Origin: Melanocharis versteri
Taxonomy: Eukaryota > Chordata > Aves > Passeriformes > Melanocharitidae
Length of the DNA: 64,000 nt
Assembly: GCA_013397845.1 (NCBI GenBank)
Contig: VZTG01005276.1
Coordinates: 204 to 64,203, forward strand
Direction: 5' to 3'
Part shown: piece by piece, positions 14,201 through 24,792 of the stretch
Position numbering within the stretch: the stretch's first letter is position 1
Layout: each line of letters starts with the position of its first letter
Program-made: the position numbers and the translations under genes
The notes under the pieces: model-generated
Told to the model about the DNA's origin: nothing
The model's database searches: none
The model's input: only the letters and a program-made list of their open reading frames with translations

Positions 14201-14547
14201 CACTGAGCCACCCTGCACACTAAAATAACCTGCAGTTCATCAGTTCCATCAGGAGTGGTCCCAATCTCTACAAAATATTCAAGGTTGACAACAGGCTGCC
14301 AACCCTAGTTCGTGATGATCCAGACAAAGATTTGCCAAGAGGATTTGAGATCCAGCTCCCGTTTGGTCTGTGCTGCACCAGGCAGTGCTCTGCTGGGCTC
14401 TAAAATGAGTTGGGAGGATGCGGATTGGGGTGGCTTTCTTAGGAACTTATTGGACTCTGGCATTACCCACTGCCCAGACCCTGTCAGAACATCCAACCCA
14501 AATTGAGTTTGGCAGCACTTTATTCCAAGCCTGGGCTATGGACTCGT
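5210..14547. other. Intergenic, no gene seen
   Basis: Nine kilobases without a supported exon. Contains one MIR-like remnant (about 8590-8690), a 19-bp imperfect tandem duplication around TTTTAGTCC at 5939-5977 and an 11-bp GTGTGACAAGG tandem pair at 11462-11484. Open frames here are short and match nothing recognised. Confidence 0.5.
8590..8690 (+). repeat. Possible ancient MIR-type SINE remnant
   Basis: The order of words (CACTGTACACATGGGAAATGAGGCATAG, shown here as two parts CACTGTACACATGGG and AAATGAGGCATAG, then CAGCCTGGGACAGAGC) resembles the MIR core (cattttacagatgaggaaa, ctgaggcacagag, and the cagagccaggat region). Strongly diverged and assigned by eye. Confidence 0.35.
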
Positions 14548-15040
14548 GGAATCACAGAATGGTTTGGGTTGGAAAGGACGTTAAAGATCATCCCGTTCCA
14601 CCCCCACCATGGGCAGAGACACCTTCCACTATCCCAGGCTACTCCAAGCCCCTGGTCTTGGACACTTCCAGGGATCCAGGGGCAGCCACATTTTCTCTGG
14701 GAATTCCATCCCAGCCCCTCCCTACCCTCACAGGGAGGAATGTCTTCCTCAAACCCCCTCTAACCCTTCCCTCTGGCAGCGGGAAGCCATTCCCCCTTGC
14801 ACTGGCACTCCAGGCCCTTGGAAAGTCTTTCTCCATCTTTCTTTTAGGTTCCTTCAGGTACTGGAAGGCCCCAGTTAGGTCACCCCAAAGCTTCTTTTCT
14901 CCAGGCTGAACAATCTCAACTCTCCCAGCCTTTCCTCCCAGCAGAGCTGCTCTGTCCCTCTGATCATCCTGGTGCCTCCTCTGGACTCTTTCCAACACCT
15001 GCCCCTTCACGGGGCTGTGGAGAGGACTCCCAACTCTTCC
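14548..15040 (-). mobile_element. CR1 LINE 3' fragment
   Basis: Antisense CR1: begins with GGAATCACAGAATGGTTTGG, continues with the GGGCAGAGACACCTTCCACT block, ACTTCCAGGGATCC, CCTCACAGGGAGGAA, and reaches the CTTCTTTTCTCCAGGCTGAA and TGGTGCCTCCTCTGGACTC segments. The longest CR1 copy in the window, at about 490 bp. Confidence 0.93.
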
Positions 15041-15647
15041 CACAGCTTTAAAGCAAATTTCACAAGCATCTTTTACTTGTGGCCATCAGGATGTTAGAGT
15101 AAAAGTCCCAATAATTCCCAAGGCAGGGTCCTGACAGCCCTTCTGCAAGGCAGCCAGGCCTAGGTGGAGCAGTTTAGCTGTGCTGCTCCTCCAGATTGCA
15201 GGATGGGATGCCTTGGGACTTCAAAGGGGTTTTGTGTGTATGTGAGGGTGTTTTGCAACCCTTATGAAAATCAAATTGCATGTGCTCCTTGTACTTGTCC
15301 CTGATTGCCCCAGTTAATGAGTTTTTAGTGCACTGAACCCTACTTAATACATTGCCTAATAAAATGAGAGTAATTAATCAATTATCCAGAAGGGCTCAGC
15401 TTTTGATCATTCTTACGCACTTATCACAGCAGCCAGGGTCCCTCCCCCACCCTCCTCAGCATCACAAACCTCCCCTTTTTGAGGATGTCCTGGACACAAT
15501 GAGGGTCCTCTCTGGTTGGGTAATGTGGCTGCTGGCCACGCTTTGTCCCTGCTGTGTGGACAAACACATGGCCTTGCTGCCACTTGTCTCTTGCCAAGCT
15601 GCTCTTAAGTCTCCAGCCAGGATCACGCTGGAGAATGCAGTTATGGT
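15041..15647. other. Intergenic between two CR1 copies
   Basis: Unique sequence with no recognised feature. Both flanking CR1 copies are on the minus strand. Confidence 0.45.
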
Positions 15648-15840
15648 GGAATCACAGACTTGTTTGGGTGGGAAGGGACCTTAAAATCATCCACTGCCAC
15701 CCCCTGCCATGGGCAAGGACACCTTCCACTATCCCAGGGTGCTCCAAGCCCCCTCCAACCTGGCCATGGACACTTCCAGGGATCCAGAGGCAGCCACAGC
15801 CTCTCTGGGCACCCTGTGCCAGGGTCTCCCCACCATTATT
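15648..15840 (-). mobile_element. CR1 LINE 3' fragment
   Basis: Antisense CR1: GGAATCACAGACTTGTTTGG, then CCCCTGCCATGGGCAAGGAC, ACCTTCCACTATCCCAGG, GACACTTCCAGGGATCC and the CTCTGGGCACCCTGTGCCAG block. Confidence 0.92.
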
Positions 15841-16241
15841 CATCTCCACTGACTGAGGACAGATCTTCTTCACCAAAACTGGGCCCTGCTGAGCTCTCTG
15901 TGCTACCACCAGTTTGATATTCACACTTTCATTGCAACTCTTTGTACTCTCCATGGGAAGTGCAAACCTGTGGCACTGGGGGCGACAGTCCCCACAGTCA
16001 GGCTGAGCCTGCTCCAAACGCATCCCCTTAAACATAATTTGCTCCAATTCATGGAATTGCCATTGCTGACAGAGCTCTAGGAGTGTCTGCTGTTCCCACT
16101 TGGCTCTTTCCTCAGACTGTCTCCTGCTGCTGTGCTGACCTTGACAGATGCCAAGTCTCTCCTCCTATTTTAGTCCACCGAAGCTTCTGACCTTCTTTTA
16201 TGTTCTCTCTTTAACTTAGGCTGGCCCTCTGTCATGGCAGC

Positions 16242-16478
16242 TGTCCTAGGTTAAAAATAGGTTTATTCTATCACCACCTCCACAGCCGTTAAAACAGCTG
16301 GGGCACTGTTATCTCCTGCTATCCGGGGGCCCATTGTCTCTGCTAATGGGCCATTAAGAACTCACCACATGACTCATGAGTTATCTCATCCCATTGTAAG
16401 AGGCNAGCAGTAAAACCCTTGGAAGTCATCCAAAAGAGGAACTACTGCAATCGGCCCCACTTCGCTATTTACTCCTCA
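16242..16478 (+). mobile_element. Possible solo LTR-like insertion
   Basis: A 237-bp segment starting TGTCCTAGGTT and ending TACTCCTCA (TG...CA ends). It is flanked on both sides by CAGC, or CAGCTG if the boundary shifts by two bases, which could be a short target duplication. The interior (CCATTGTCTCTGCTAATGGG, CCACATGACTCATGAG) resembles words I associate with songbird endogenous LTRs, but I cannot name a family. No retroviral coding region is visible next to it. One N at 16405. Confidence 0.3.
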
Positions 16479-17818
16479 CAGCTGAGGAAAAAAGTGTCTT
16501 TATCGTAGAACTAAAAAAAGAACTAATGCTCCTGCAGGAGCCTATCTGTGAGGAAAAAAGGATTTCCTCCACCTTAGTGACAAACGTTGTTTCACTTCTA
16601 GTGGTGAAAGAAAAGGAAAACTCCAAAGCAACCTCCGAAATCATCTTGCCAAGGCTTCGACACTCCTCACAACATATTTCCAAAACACTTTGGGGGTTGA
16701 TGATCTCTACTGAACTCTACAGTGAACAGCTGAATGTACATGTGCTTTGCCAGGGATCTTTATGGATGCTGAAAACATGAAGGTTTCTTCTATTTTTTGA
16801 TTATTTTTTTTTTTTTGTGGAAAGATAAAACAGCACCTGCATGGCCCTTCAACCTTAAAACCTGGGAGGGAGTAAGCCTTGAATAAAGTAAAGGAATAGA
16901 AGTGACTTAAATATCAGACTTCTACTGAAAGAAACCTCACTGTAATTTAGGCAAAGATCATCATAGAACTCCAGACCATTCCATTTCATTCAGCTATGCC
17001 TGGATAAACCTGAATACACCAGGGTCAGGCCCTGCCAGAACAATTCATCCAGAGTCTGAGTCATTCTGCAGTGCCCTCCTTCCCCTCCCTCACAGACACA
17101 GAGCAGAGGCTCTGAGCTGGAGCAGTCCTGTCAGCTCAGCCCCATCAGGAGATAGGGAGGCTCTGAAACCTTCAGGTCTTGATAATTCCATTGGATTCTG
17201 AACAAAATAATCCTTAACCCCTGAATTAACACCTAAGCACAGATAAACTCAAGAGGAGCCCAGCCCCAGACACAAGTCTGGTCAGGGAGCAGCGAGCCGG
17301 TGCAAACAGCCCCACATTCCAGACTGGGTGGATCCCCTTGACGTTTAGAAATACCAGGTCTGATAGCCCGGCTGCAGCGCTGGAGGGCAGCGCCTTCCTG
17401 CCAGCCTGCTTGTTTTCCTTGGGATTTCTGGACCAGCAAACCCAGACAGCTAATCCTAGAAATAACAGCTGGGAGCAGCCCAGCACTCACCTCACTGTCA
17501 GGAAGGGCTCTTCTGAAGATCCTGATGTTAAAGGGAGGGGGCACAGTAGGAACCCACTGGCCAGATGCCCACCCTGACAGGAAAGATCCTGAAGTGTTTA
17601 CAGTAAGGGTTTCAAAAGTGCTTAGCAATTATAATTCCCAACTAGAGATGTTTTACAGAGGCCCAAACTCTTGGTGTGCCTGCCTCCAGCAGGCTGTGCA
17701 TCCAATTTCCTGGCACATGGGAACACAGAGTTGTTCCATTGCAAGGAAATAGAGGTATGATCCAGGGAAGGAAGGTTCTGCTTCTTTATTTTTCTTTATT
17801 TCCTCATCCTCCTATTGG
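16479..17818. other. Intergenic, no gene seen
   Basis: Unique sequence; the 84-residue open frame at 16526-16780 resembles nothing known to me. A poly-T run occurs near 16806-16816. No further feature supported. Confidence 0.45.
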
Positions 17819-18238
17819 AGGGATGGAGCAGCTCTGCTGCAAGGAAAAGTTGAGAGAATTGAGATTGTCCAGCCCGGAGAAGAGAAGCTTCAGGGTGACC
17901 TAATTGGGGCGTTCTAGTACCTGAAGGGGCTGGCAGGAAAATGGAGAGAGACAATTTACAACAGATGGAGTGCCGGGACAAGGGGGAATGGCTTCCCACT
18001 GCCAGAGTGAAGGGTTAGATGGGATATTGGGAAGAAATTCCTCCCTGTGAGTGTGGTGAGGTCCTGGCACAAGTTGCCCAGGGAAGGTGTGGCTGCCCCT
18101 GGATCCCTGGAAGTGTCCAAGGCCAGGTTGGATGGGGCTTGGAGCAACCTGGAATAGTGGAAGGTGTCCCTGCCCATGGCAGGGGGTGGCACTGGACGAT
18201 CTTTAAGCTCCCTTCCAACCTAAAATATTCTATGATTT
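17819..18238 (+). mobile_element. CR1 LINE 3' fragment
   Basis: Sense CR1: GGATGGAGCAGCTCTGCTGC, GTCCAGCCCGGAGAAGAG, GTGACCTAATTGGGGC, CCCTGGAAGTGTCCAAGGCC, GGTGTCCCTGCCCATGGCAG, ending TCCCTTCCAACCTAAAATAT followed by TCTATGATT, the canonical CR1 terminus. Confidence 0.94.
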
Positions 18239-19839
18239 GTCAGACAGAGACCGTGAAGGAGGGCGGAAGAAGCCACTAAAGAGGGAGCTCAGCTGCAGGG
18301 ACTTTAAAGCCCTGAGATACCCTCAGGTGGGGCATAGAGCCTGAATTGCTCTGCTGAGACAAAAAGCAGAAAAGCTCAAGTGCTGGCACTGCTCTGCTAC
18401 AGCCCCCTCAAAGAGTTTACCTTCCTCAGCAAACCCAGGGGCATAACAGATTCTAATCTATCAGAATATATCTGCAATTTCCCCTATAAATTATTGGAAA
18501 ACTGCCTTTCTGAAGCAGAGCTATTTTAGCAGTCAGCCAGTGAAAGAACAGCTCATGGCAAGCTCAAGGCATTAATTGGCTCTGAGGAGCTACAAGATGC
18601 GGCTGAGGCTGGAGCTGTTTGAAAGCATCTGGGAAAGCACAGACACAAAAAGCTGCTCATTGGTTAAATCCAGGAGACTCCACATCCCTCTTGGAACAAA
18701 GCTTGGAGTGGCAAAAGGCAGGAGGATAAACACAGCTGCAACCCAGGGAAAGCAACAGCGATACCTTTGGCAATACAAACAGTTTGGGTGATTGCTCCCT
18801 GGCCAGGGAAAATCAAAGGGAGATAGAGGCAACACAGAATATTTAAGCATCTCTCAGCACCCTGCAAGAGAGTAAAGCTCAGCACAGACAGCTGAGACAA
18901 ACTTTATATTCAATTTATGTATAAACTACCTTATAAAAGTCTATGTTATCCCACCCTACAGTGTTTATAGAGGAAAAATACAGCTAGAAAAAACAGGACC
19001 TAATGAGTAACACACTAGGCTGTCTAGGCTGCTGTGATTAAATGCTTTACAGAAGCATCTTTAGGCCAAATCCTATTCCTTATTTCCCTGTCTGAGCCTA
19101 ATGCTACAAATATGTATTACACCTTCTTCTTTTCTCCAATGACCATGCAAAGAGATACAGATTTTACTCATTTTATGCCCTTTCATCTTGATCCAAATCT
19201 CCTTGCTCTTATCCTCGAAGTGAAACACAATATAGTCTATGCATTGAGGGAAATTTTCTTTTATCTCAAAGTATCCCCCATCTCAGGAAAAGGAAAAAAA
19301 CACCACCAGAATTGCAGACTTCCCTTGAAACATTCCAAATAGGAACAGTAAAATAGCTCCACAGCTGTGAAAAAAATACAGTGTCAGTTTTACCCAAGTT
19401 ATAGGTAATTTTTTTAAAAAAAAGCTTTAAAAAATGATAAATTGCTACTAGTCATAAGACAAATGATGTCTTTTCTTCATGTTACCCAGAATCAACACAC
19501 ACAAAGGTCATATGATGAAGAATCAGTGTCCACTGATTAAATTTTTTTAAAAATCAAGGTGGAATGAGAGAAAAGTGTGGTTTTCTAGGGAAGTTGCTGC
19601 TTTATCAGGAAGGGCTGCAGCAGCTCCTGGTTAATCAAGCTGCTGGAAGGTTAATTATCTGTCAGAACACACATGGGGTGGGCGAAAATCCCTATGAGCA
19701 GTTGCTAGGGAGTAGAGGTTCCAGGCACAAAAGGCAAATGGGTGCTTGGGGCAGAGAATCTCCATCCCCGGATTAGGGCTGGCTGGGGATGCACTTGCAG
19801 GGCTGGGCACCCGCAAGGCCACGATCCCAAGCAAGTGCA

Positions 19840-19907
19840 GGGCCAGGACTGGACTTAATGATCCCTGTGGGTCCTTCCAGCTCAGGATATTCCAAGATTC
19901 TGTGATT
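19840..19907 (+). mobile_element. CR1 3' end stub
   Basis: GGACTGGACTTAATGATCCC, TGTGGGTCCTTCCAGCTCAG, then GGATATTCCAAGATTCTGTGATT at the end (written in parts GGATATTCC and AAGATTCTGTGATT). Typical of the CR1 subfamilies that end in CTCAGGATATTCTGTGATT. Confidence 0.8.
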
Positions 19908-21921
19908 ATCTGCAGGCAGAGCTGGACTGAGAGCTCCCTGTGCCAAACCCACCAAATCCCACTCCAGGCTGGGAACGTGGAGCACAAGCAGAACACAGGA
20001 AGAACAAGAGGTGCCAGTTCAGCCTCCACGGCTCTGTCTCTCCTTGTGATTGCTCTGTCCCTCATCCCAACACCTGCACCGGGACCGTGGGAGCTCACCC
20101 TGGCCCTGCACCGGGCTCTGTGCCACGAACTCTGTGCATGGCCATGGCAACTCCAGAGGTCACTGGGGATGGAGGAGAGCTCAGTGTGTGCTTCAGCAGG
20201 CTCTGAGTGAGGTCCAGACAGCTGGTCTGGGCAGCCTCAGGTCCCACAAAGGACAGCCTGTGCACAGGGAACCTGAGCCATGTCCCTTATCAGTCCAGCT
20301 GCTGATATTTCACACACACCTCCTGCAGAAAGAAGCCTTTGCTTGGTGCTGCTGAAATTGCAACTCCCAGTGAAGAGTGAAGTGTAGCACAAGCTGGGCT
20401 TACTGAGACTCTAACCCAGCCTGTCCAGAAGCCTCAGCCTCTCTTCCTCATGCTTTAAACCAGTCCTCTTCTGACAGATGCTGATGCTGGAAAGTATCCA
20501 CTTCTCCTTCAGGACCCTTGGAGGAGCCTGTATGTGACCCAGCTCGAGGACATTGTCCCAGGGAGCCCTCTGACAGCACAGTGATGTCACAGCCTCCAGA
20601 GAGCAGCCAACACATGTGAAAGTTCAGCTCTCCTGCATGATGCAACTCGTCCATCCAAAAGCTGGTGTGCCAGGCTGTCAGGAAATCCAGGCAGAGATGG
20701 GAAAAGCAAATATATTTAGGCAGATTTTAACAGCTTGACCGAAAACCCATAGAAACTCCCTTCAGGAAAAGGGAAAAGCAGCTGCTGGTTGAATATAATG
20801 GGAGCTCTAAGGAAGAAAGCAGCCCAGTGCATGTGAACGTTAATCAAGCCCCATTTTTCTTCAAGTCAACACATTTACTGGTGTGTTGGAGAAAAGCCTT
20901 CAGGAGGTTTAAATTATCCTATCCAACCCATATTCTAATGGCTCTGCCTGACCTCCAGAGACCATCACTGGGTTTCCGGCTCACTGCCCCGCTGCATGTG
21001 ATAAAAGCATTTGGGGCTTACCAGTGAGGTTTTCATCACTCTCCATGGGAGGCCTGGGAAGGTCACGGGATTGTGCCTGGAGAACAATGTACATTTCCTT
21101 GCTGATAAGAATGTTGGGGGACAGATTTCATACCAGGCTCTGCGTGTGCACTGAGAGAGAAAGGATCAGAACATGGCAGCATCACTCAACCCACTTGGAA
21201 TCACTCACACCCCGTGCACAGGGATGTCCGAGGCTCCACTTCTCCTGCGCAGCAGAATTTGGCACAATTCCAGTGTGGTTCACTCCAAGAAGTTGGTATC
21301 ACAGACCCATTGCTCTCCAGTGAGGCTCCACAATATCAACCCACTGCAGAAACAAGGCAATGGATTTTCAGATCCTGACCCTTGTGGCACAGCCCATGCA
21401 GGATTCCCGTTGCCTGATCCCACTGAACAAACACAGTGTTGTGCTAGAGATAAACGTGAAATACTCAAGCTACATTTTATCAAAAACAGAGATTAAAAAT
21501 ATGCTCACTGTCTCAGCATGCTGACACATCCAGTTCAGTAATTTAAGACTAAAGACCATCACCTCATTATCTCCCTAAGATATGGCCCAGAAAACCAGTC
21601 CATCAAAAATCATGGAGCTCTACACAAATTTGAGTCTCATAGGAATATTCTTCTATAGGAATATAAATTCAGTAATTGCTTCATAGGTCATTAAATCTGG
21701 TTTTATAAACTAAGACAGACATAGCATATAATCAAAAACTAATCACACCAGAACAGGTCAGAGAGCACACATTAGCATGCCACTGGCTGACACCAAAATT
21801 ACCTACACTGGCTGAGAATTTGGAAAAAACTATCCTTGGTAATTGGCATCATTACATGAAAAGATTATAGAAGTCCTTTGCTTTTAAATGACGTCATTAA
21901 CACCTTTCCACAGCACGTTAA

Positions 21922-21998
21922 TATTTCCATTTTACAGATGAGGACTGAATCACAAAGACTTTCCTACAGCCAGTATCAAGTTAGTGGCATAAAGGCAA
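21922..21998 (+). repeat. MIR-type SINE remnant
   Basis: TTTCCATTTTACAGATGAGG followed by ACTGAATCACAAAGAC and CAGCCAGTATCAAGTTAGTG follows the MIR core order (cattttacagatgagg, actgaggcacaaag, agctagtaagtggc). A diverged but coherent match by eye. Confidence 0.55.
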
Positions 21999-22429
21999 CT
22001 GCTGCTTCAAGTACTCATCCTGGAAAACAAACCCACAATTCCTATTTCTAGCCCAATTGAAAAATAAAATCCCAAACACTTGCAGAAGCTCAAATTCAGC
22101 AGAAGGGGTGGAGAGTGGAATAAACTGGTAAGAAAAAGGTGCAAAGGGGAAGTTGTGCTGCCTGTGTGGTTTTGGCTGGCAGTGGCTGCGTCAATTAAAC
22201 AAATTATGCAAATGTGATGCTCAGCTAGGTGTGTACAGCAGCAAAAACATACAAGTGCTTTGGGGCAAAAACCACATGTTCCCATGTTTGGAGCATTCAG
22301 TATGACAAATCCCAGTCAGAGAATTCTGAGACACATAGTCTGGGAGGAAGTCTTTTCTGTTCTGCCTTTTCTCCTTCTTTTCTTACATTTATCCCATTGT
22401 CTCTTCCACAATGCTCCCGACTGACCCAA

Positions 22430-23105
22430 CCCTTCTCGTGCCACTGCATCGCCCATCCTCATGCATTCAGCAGCGCGAGGATTTCCGGCAGCTCTCCGCC
22501 TGCTCCTAACAAACCCACACCTCTCGTGCACAAGCGCTGAAATCTAATCCCCCCCTCCATTAATTTCACATTAACTTCGCTCCGACTGCACTGCTGGGAG
22601 GAGCACTGGGGATTTATCAGCGGCTCTCACAGGAGGGGACAGAAGGCAGCACTTTCAGCATCACTCTTTTCTCTTTTTCTCTCTCAGGCGGTTCTGCTGG
22701 GAAAGAAAAGCCCCCTAAGAGAGTCTAGTGTGGAGGCTGCCAGGGTGACATCACGGATGGTGCCACCGCAGAAGCAGCCAATTGGGGAGGGCTCTCTCGC
22801 TGCCGTCCCTCTCGCCTAGCACAGGAGCCTATAGGAGAATGTTCCACACGGGAACGACTCACTCCTGTATTGTCGATGCTTATCTTGCCACTCCTCCTCT
22901 CTCTCCCCTTCCCACTCCAGCGTGGGTGCACGTACACACACACACAGGGCACAGCCGAGGCAAAACAACCCTGCACGGCAAAAGTCCGGTGTCTGAGTAT
23001 CAGACTTCTGGCAGTGATTCACAGCAGAGCTTCCTACTGCTGCTGGAGAGTTGTATTTTTGTTCAGCGATTTCAGTGGGAGGAAGGAGTTTCGTCCTCCT
23101 AGTCA
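22430..23105. promoter_or_regulatory. CpG-bearing patch with promoter-like words
   Basis: Locally GC-richer island in AT-rich intergenic DNA. Contains a CRE-like TGACATCA at 22746-22753, a palindromic CCAATTGG at 22778-22785 and a polypyrimidine tract ending in CTCTCTCAG at 22687 that looks like a plus-strand splice acceptor. A start region of an unannotated non-coding transcript is possible; nothing proves transcription. Confidence 0.3.
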
Positions 23106-23261
23106 CTGATGATTTTAACTCGTTGTTGTAACAATGCAGCCAACAGGCTTTGGGTTTCTATCCTAAATGCAGTAAAAGCAATTCAACTCCAGCCAGAGAG
23201 CCCAACCAGGCCTGCAATGCTGCGAAAATACAGCAGAGAATTTGGAGGTGGGGCTCAATAT

Positions 23262-23509
23262 CCTCGAGCTGCACTAGGGGAGGGTCAGGCTGGACATCAG
23301 GAGGAATTTCCTCCTGGAAAGGGTGGTCAGGTCTTGGAAGGGGCTGCCCAGGGACGTTTGGAGTCCCCATCCCTGGAGGTGTCCAAGGAATGCCTGAACG
23401 TGGCGGTCAGTGCTCTGGGCTGGGGACAAGGTGGGGACTGGGCACAGCTTGGACTTGATGCTCTTGGAGGGCTTTTCCAACCTTGGTGATTCTGGGATTC
23501 TGTGTTCTG
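23262..23509 (+). mobile_element. CR1 LINE 3' fragment (second subfamily)
   Basis: GCTGCACTAGGGGAGGGTCA, GGCTGGACATCAGGAGGAAT, TGGAGGTGTCCAAGGAATGC, GGGCTGGGGACAAGGTGGGG, CTTTTCCAACCTTGGTGATT, then TCTGGGATTCTGTG. This version (CTTGATG, TTTTCCAACC) differs from the GGTCCCTTCCAACCC type and indicates another CR1 subfamily. Confidence 0.9.
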
Positions 23510-24498
23510 CCTTTCCCTGGATACCTATGAATTTAACTAGACAAGACCTAATTTTTAGCACACAGAAGCAAAGCCCAGCATTAGACTGGGGCAAACTGCA
23601 GTGCTTGCAAGTGCATCCTGTTTACACTAGGGATCCTCACTGCAGCTGCTGTCTAGGAGAAAATGGGCACATAAAGCTGTTTGTGAGCTGAAGCTGTTCA
23701 AGCAATTTGCAGGAACCCCAGAGAGCTCTTCTACTTGTCAGACAGTGCTCTTAAAGCAGCAGCTGAAATTGTCTGCTGCTTCTGACTCTGAAATGAAATG
23801 ACAATTGGCACATTGTGGGAGCAAGTCTGGGGTGTCTCCTGGTAGTGGTGCAGCCTTTTCATGTGAGAGGAGAGCAGCCAGGCTCTCTGGGAGAATCCTA
23901 AAGGAGACTGTTGTACTCCAGGCACACAGCTTCAAACCCAACTAACTTGCAGCACCTAAAAGTCTTGTGAGTACAAAGACATTTTTATATCCCATTCTTT
24001 GCAAAAAATATCTGATCACCGCTCCAGCTCTGGCCAGCCCTCACACACTACAAGGCTTTAATTCTGATTTTGTGAAGATGAAGCTGAAAAATCCACCTCT
24101 GTGTATCCATCCCTGACTCTGACAGGAACTTTGTTCCCATCTTACCAGTATTTATAAAAGTATCTGTACTTTTACAAAGAATCCTGTAACTGGAGCTGGC
24201 TCGATAAGCCCAGGAGCAGGAACGCTCCGTCCTTGCCAGGTCTGGGCAGCACAGACAGACCCTGCCCAGCCCAGCAGGGCAGTCTGCAGCTCCTTCTGAC
24301 CTCTCATCTGTAGGAAATGGCACTGAGAGCAATTCTATCTTATCCAGCACCACTGGGAGTAAACACTGGTCACAAAGTATCCTCCAGGCCTCCAGGAGGA
24401 GTTCTCAGGCAGAAAAATCCAGAATGGTTCCAAATTTGGAGCTGAATCCTGATTTAGCATGCATCTCCCTCTTACCTATAAACATGTCAGGCCACTTC
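23510..24498. other. Intergenic, no feature seen
   Basis: Unique sequence between two CR1 copies with no supported exon or repeat. Confidence 0.45.
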
Positions 24499-24792
24499 AC
24501 AGAAACCTGGAACGGTTTGGGTTGGAAGGGACCTTAAAGACCATCCCATTCCACCCCCTGCCATGGGCAGAGACGCCTTCCACTATCCCAGGTTGCTCCA
24601 AGCCCCATCCAACCTGGTCTTGGACACTCACAGGCATGGGCAGCCACAGCTTCTTTGGGTAACCTGTGCCAGTGCCTCCCCACCCTCACAGGGAAGAATT
24701 TCCTCTGTGTATATCACATAAATTTCCCCTCTTTCAGTTTGGACCCATCAGTCCTTGTCCTGGCACTGCAGTTCTTGATGAAACTGTAAACT
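24499..24792 (-). mobile_element. CR1 LINE 3' fragment
   Basis: Antisense CR1: GGAACGGTTTGGGTTGGAAG, CCCCTGCCATGGGCAGAGAC, CCTTCCACTATCCCAGGTTG, then CCTCACAGGGAAGAATTTCC, CCCTCTTTCAGTTTGGACCC and CTTGTCCTGGCACTGCAG. Confidence 0.92.

Larger units (their letters stand above)
18239..23261. other. Intergenic, no gene confirmed
   Basis: Contains a CR1 stub (19840-19907), a MIR-like remnant (21922-21998) and the CpG-bearing patch at 22430-23105. No coding exon can be supported. Confidence 0.45.

Noticed and set aside
14418..15043. Open frames of 134-163 residues
   Set aside because: Translations of a minus-strand CR1 fragment in the wrong frames.
16526..16780. 84-residue open frame next to the LTR-like segment
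   Set aside because: No similarity to gag, pol or env or to any family I know; no supporting gene structure.
22725..23109. Four overlapping open frames in the CpG patch
   Set aside because: They contradict each other in frame and strand, contain low-complexity Cys/His/Thr-rich runs and show no homology.
24150..24175. Small hairpin AAAAGTA/TACTTTT
   Set aside because: A 7-bp AT-rich stem is expected by chance.
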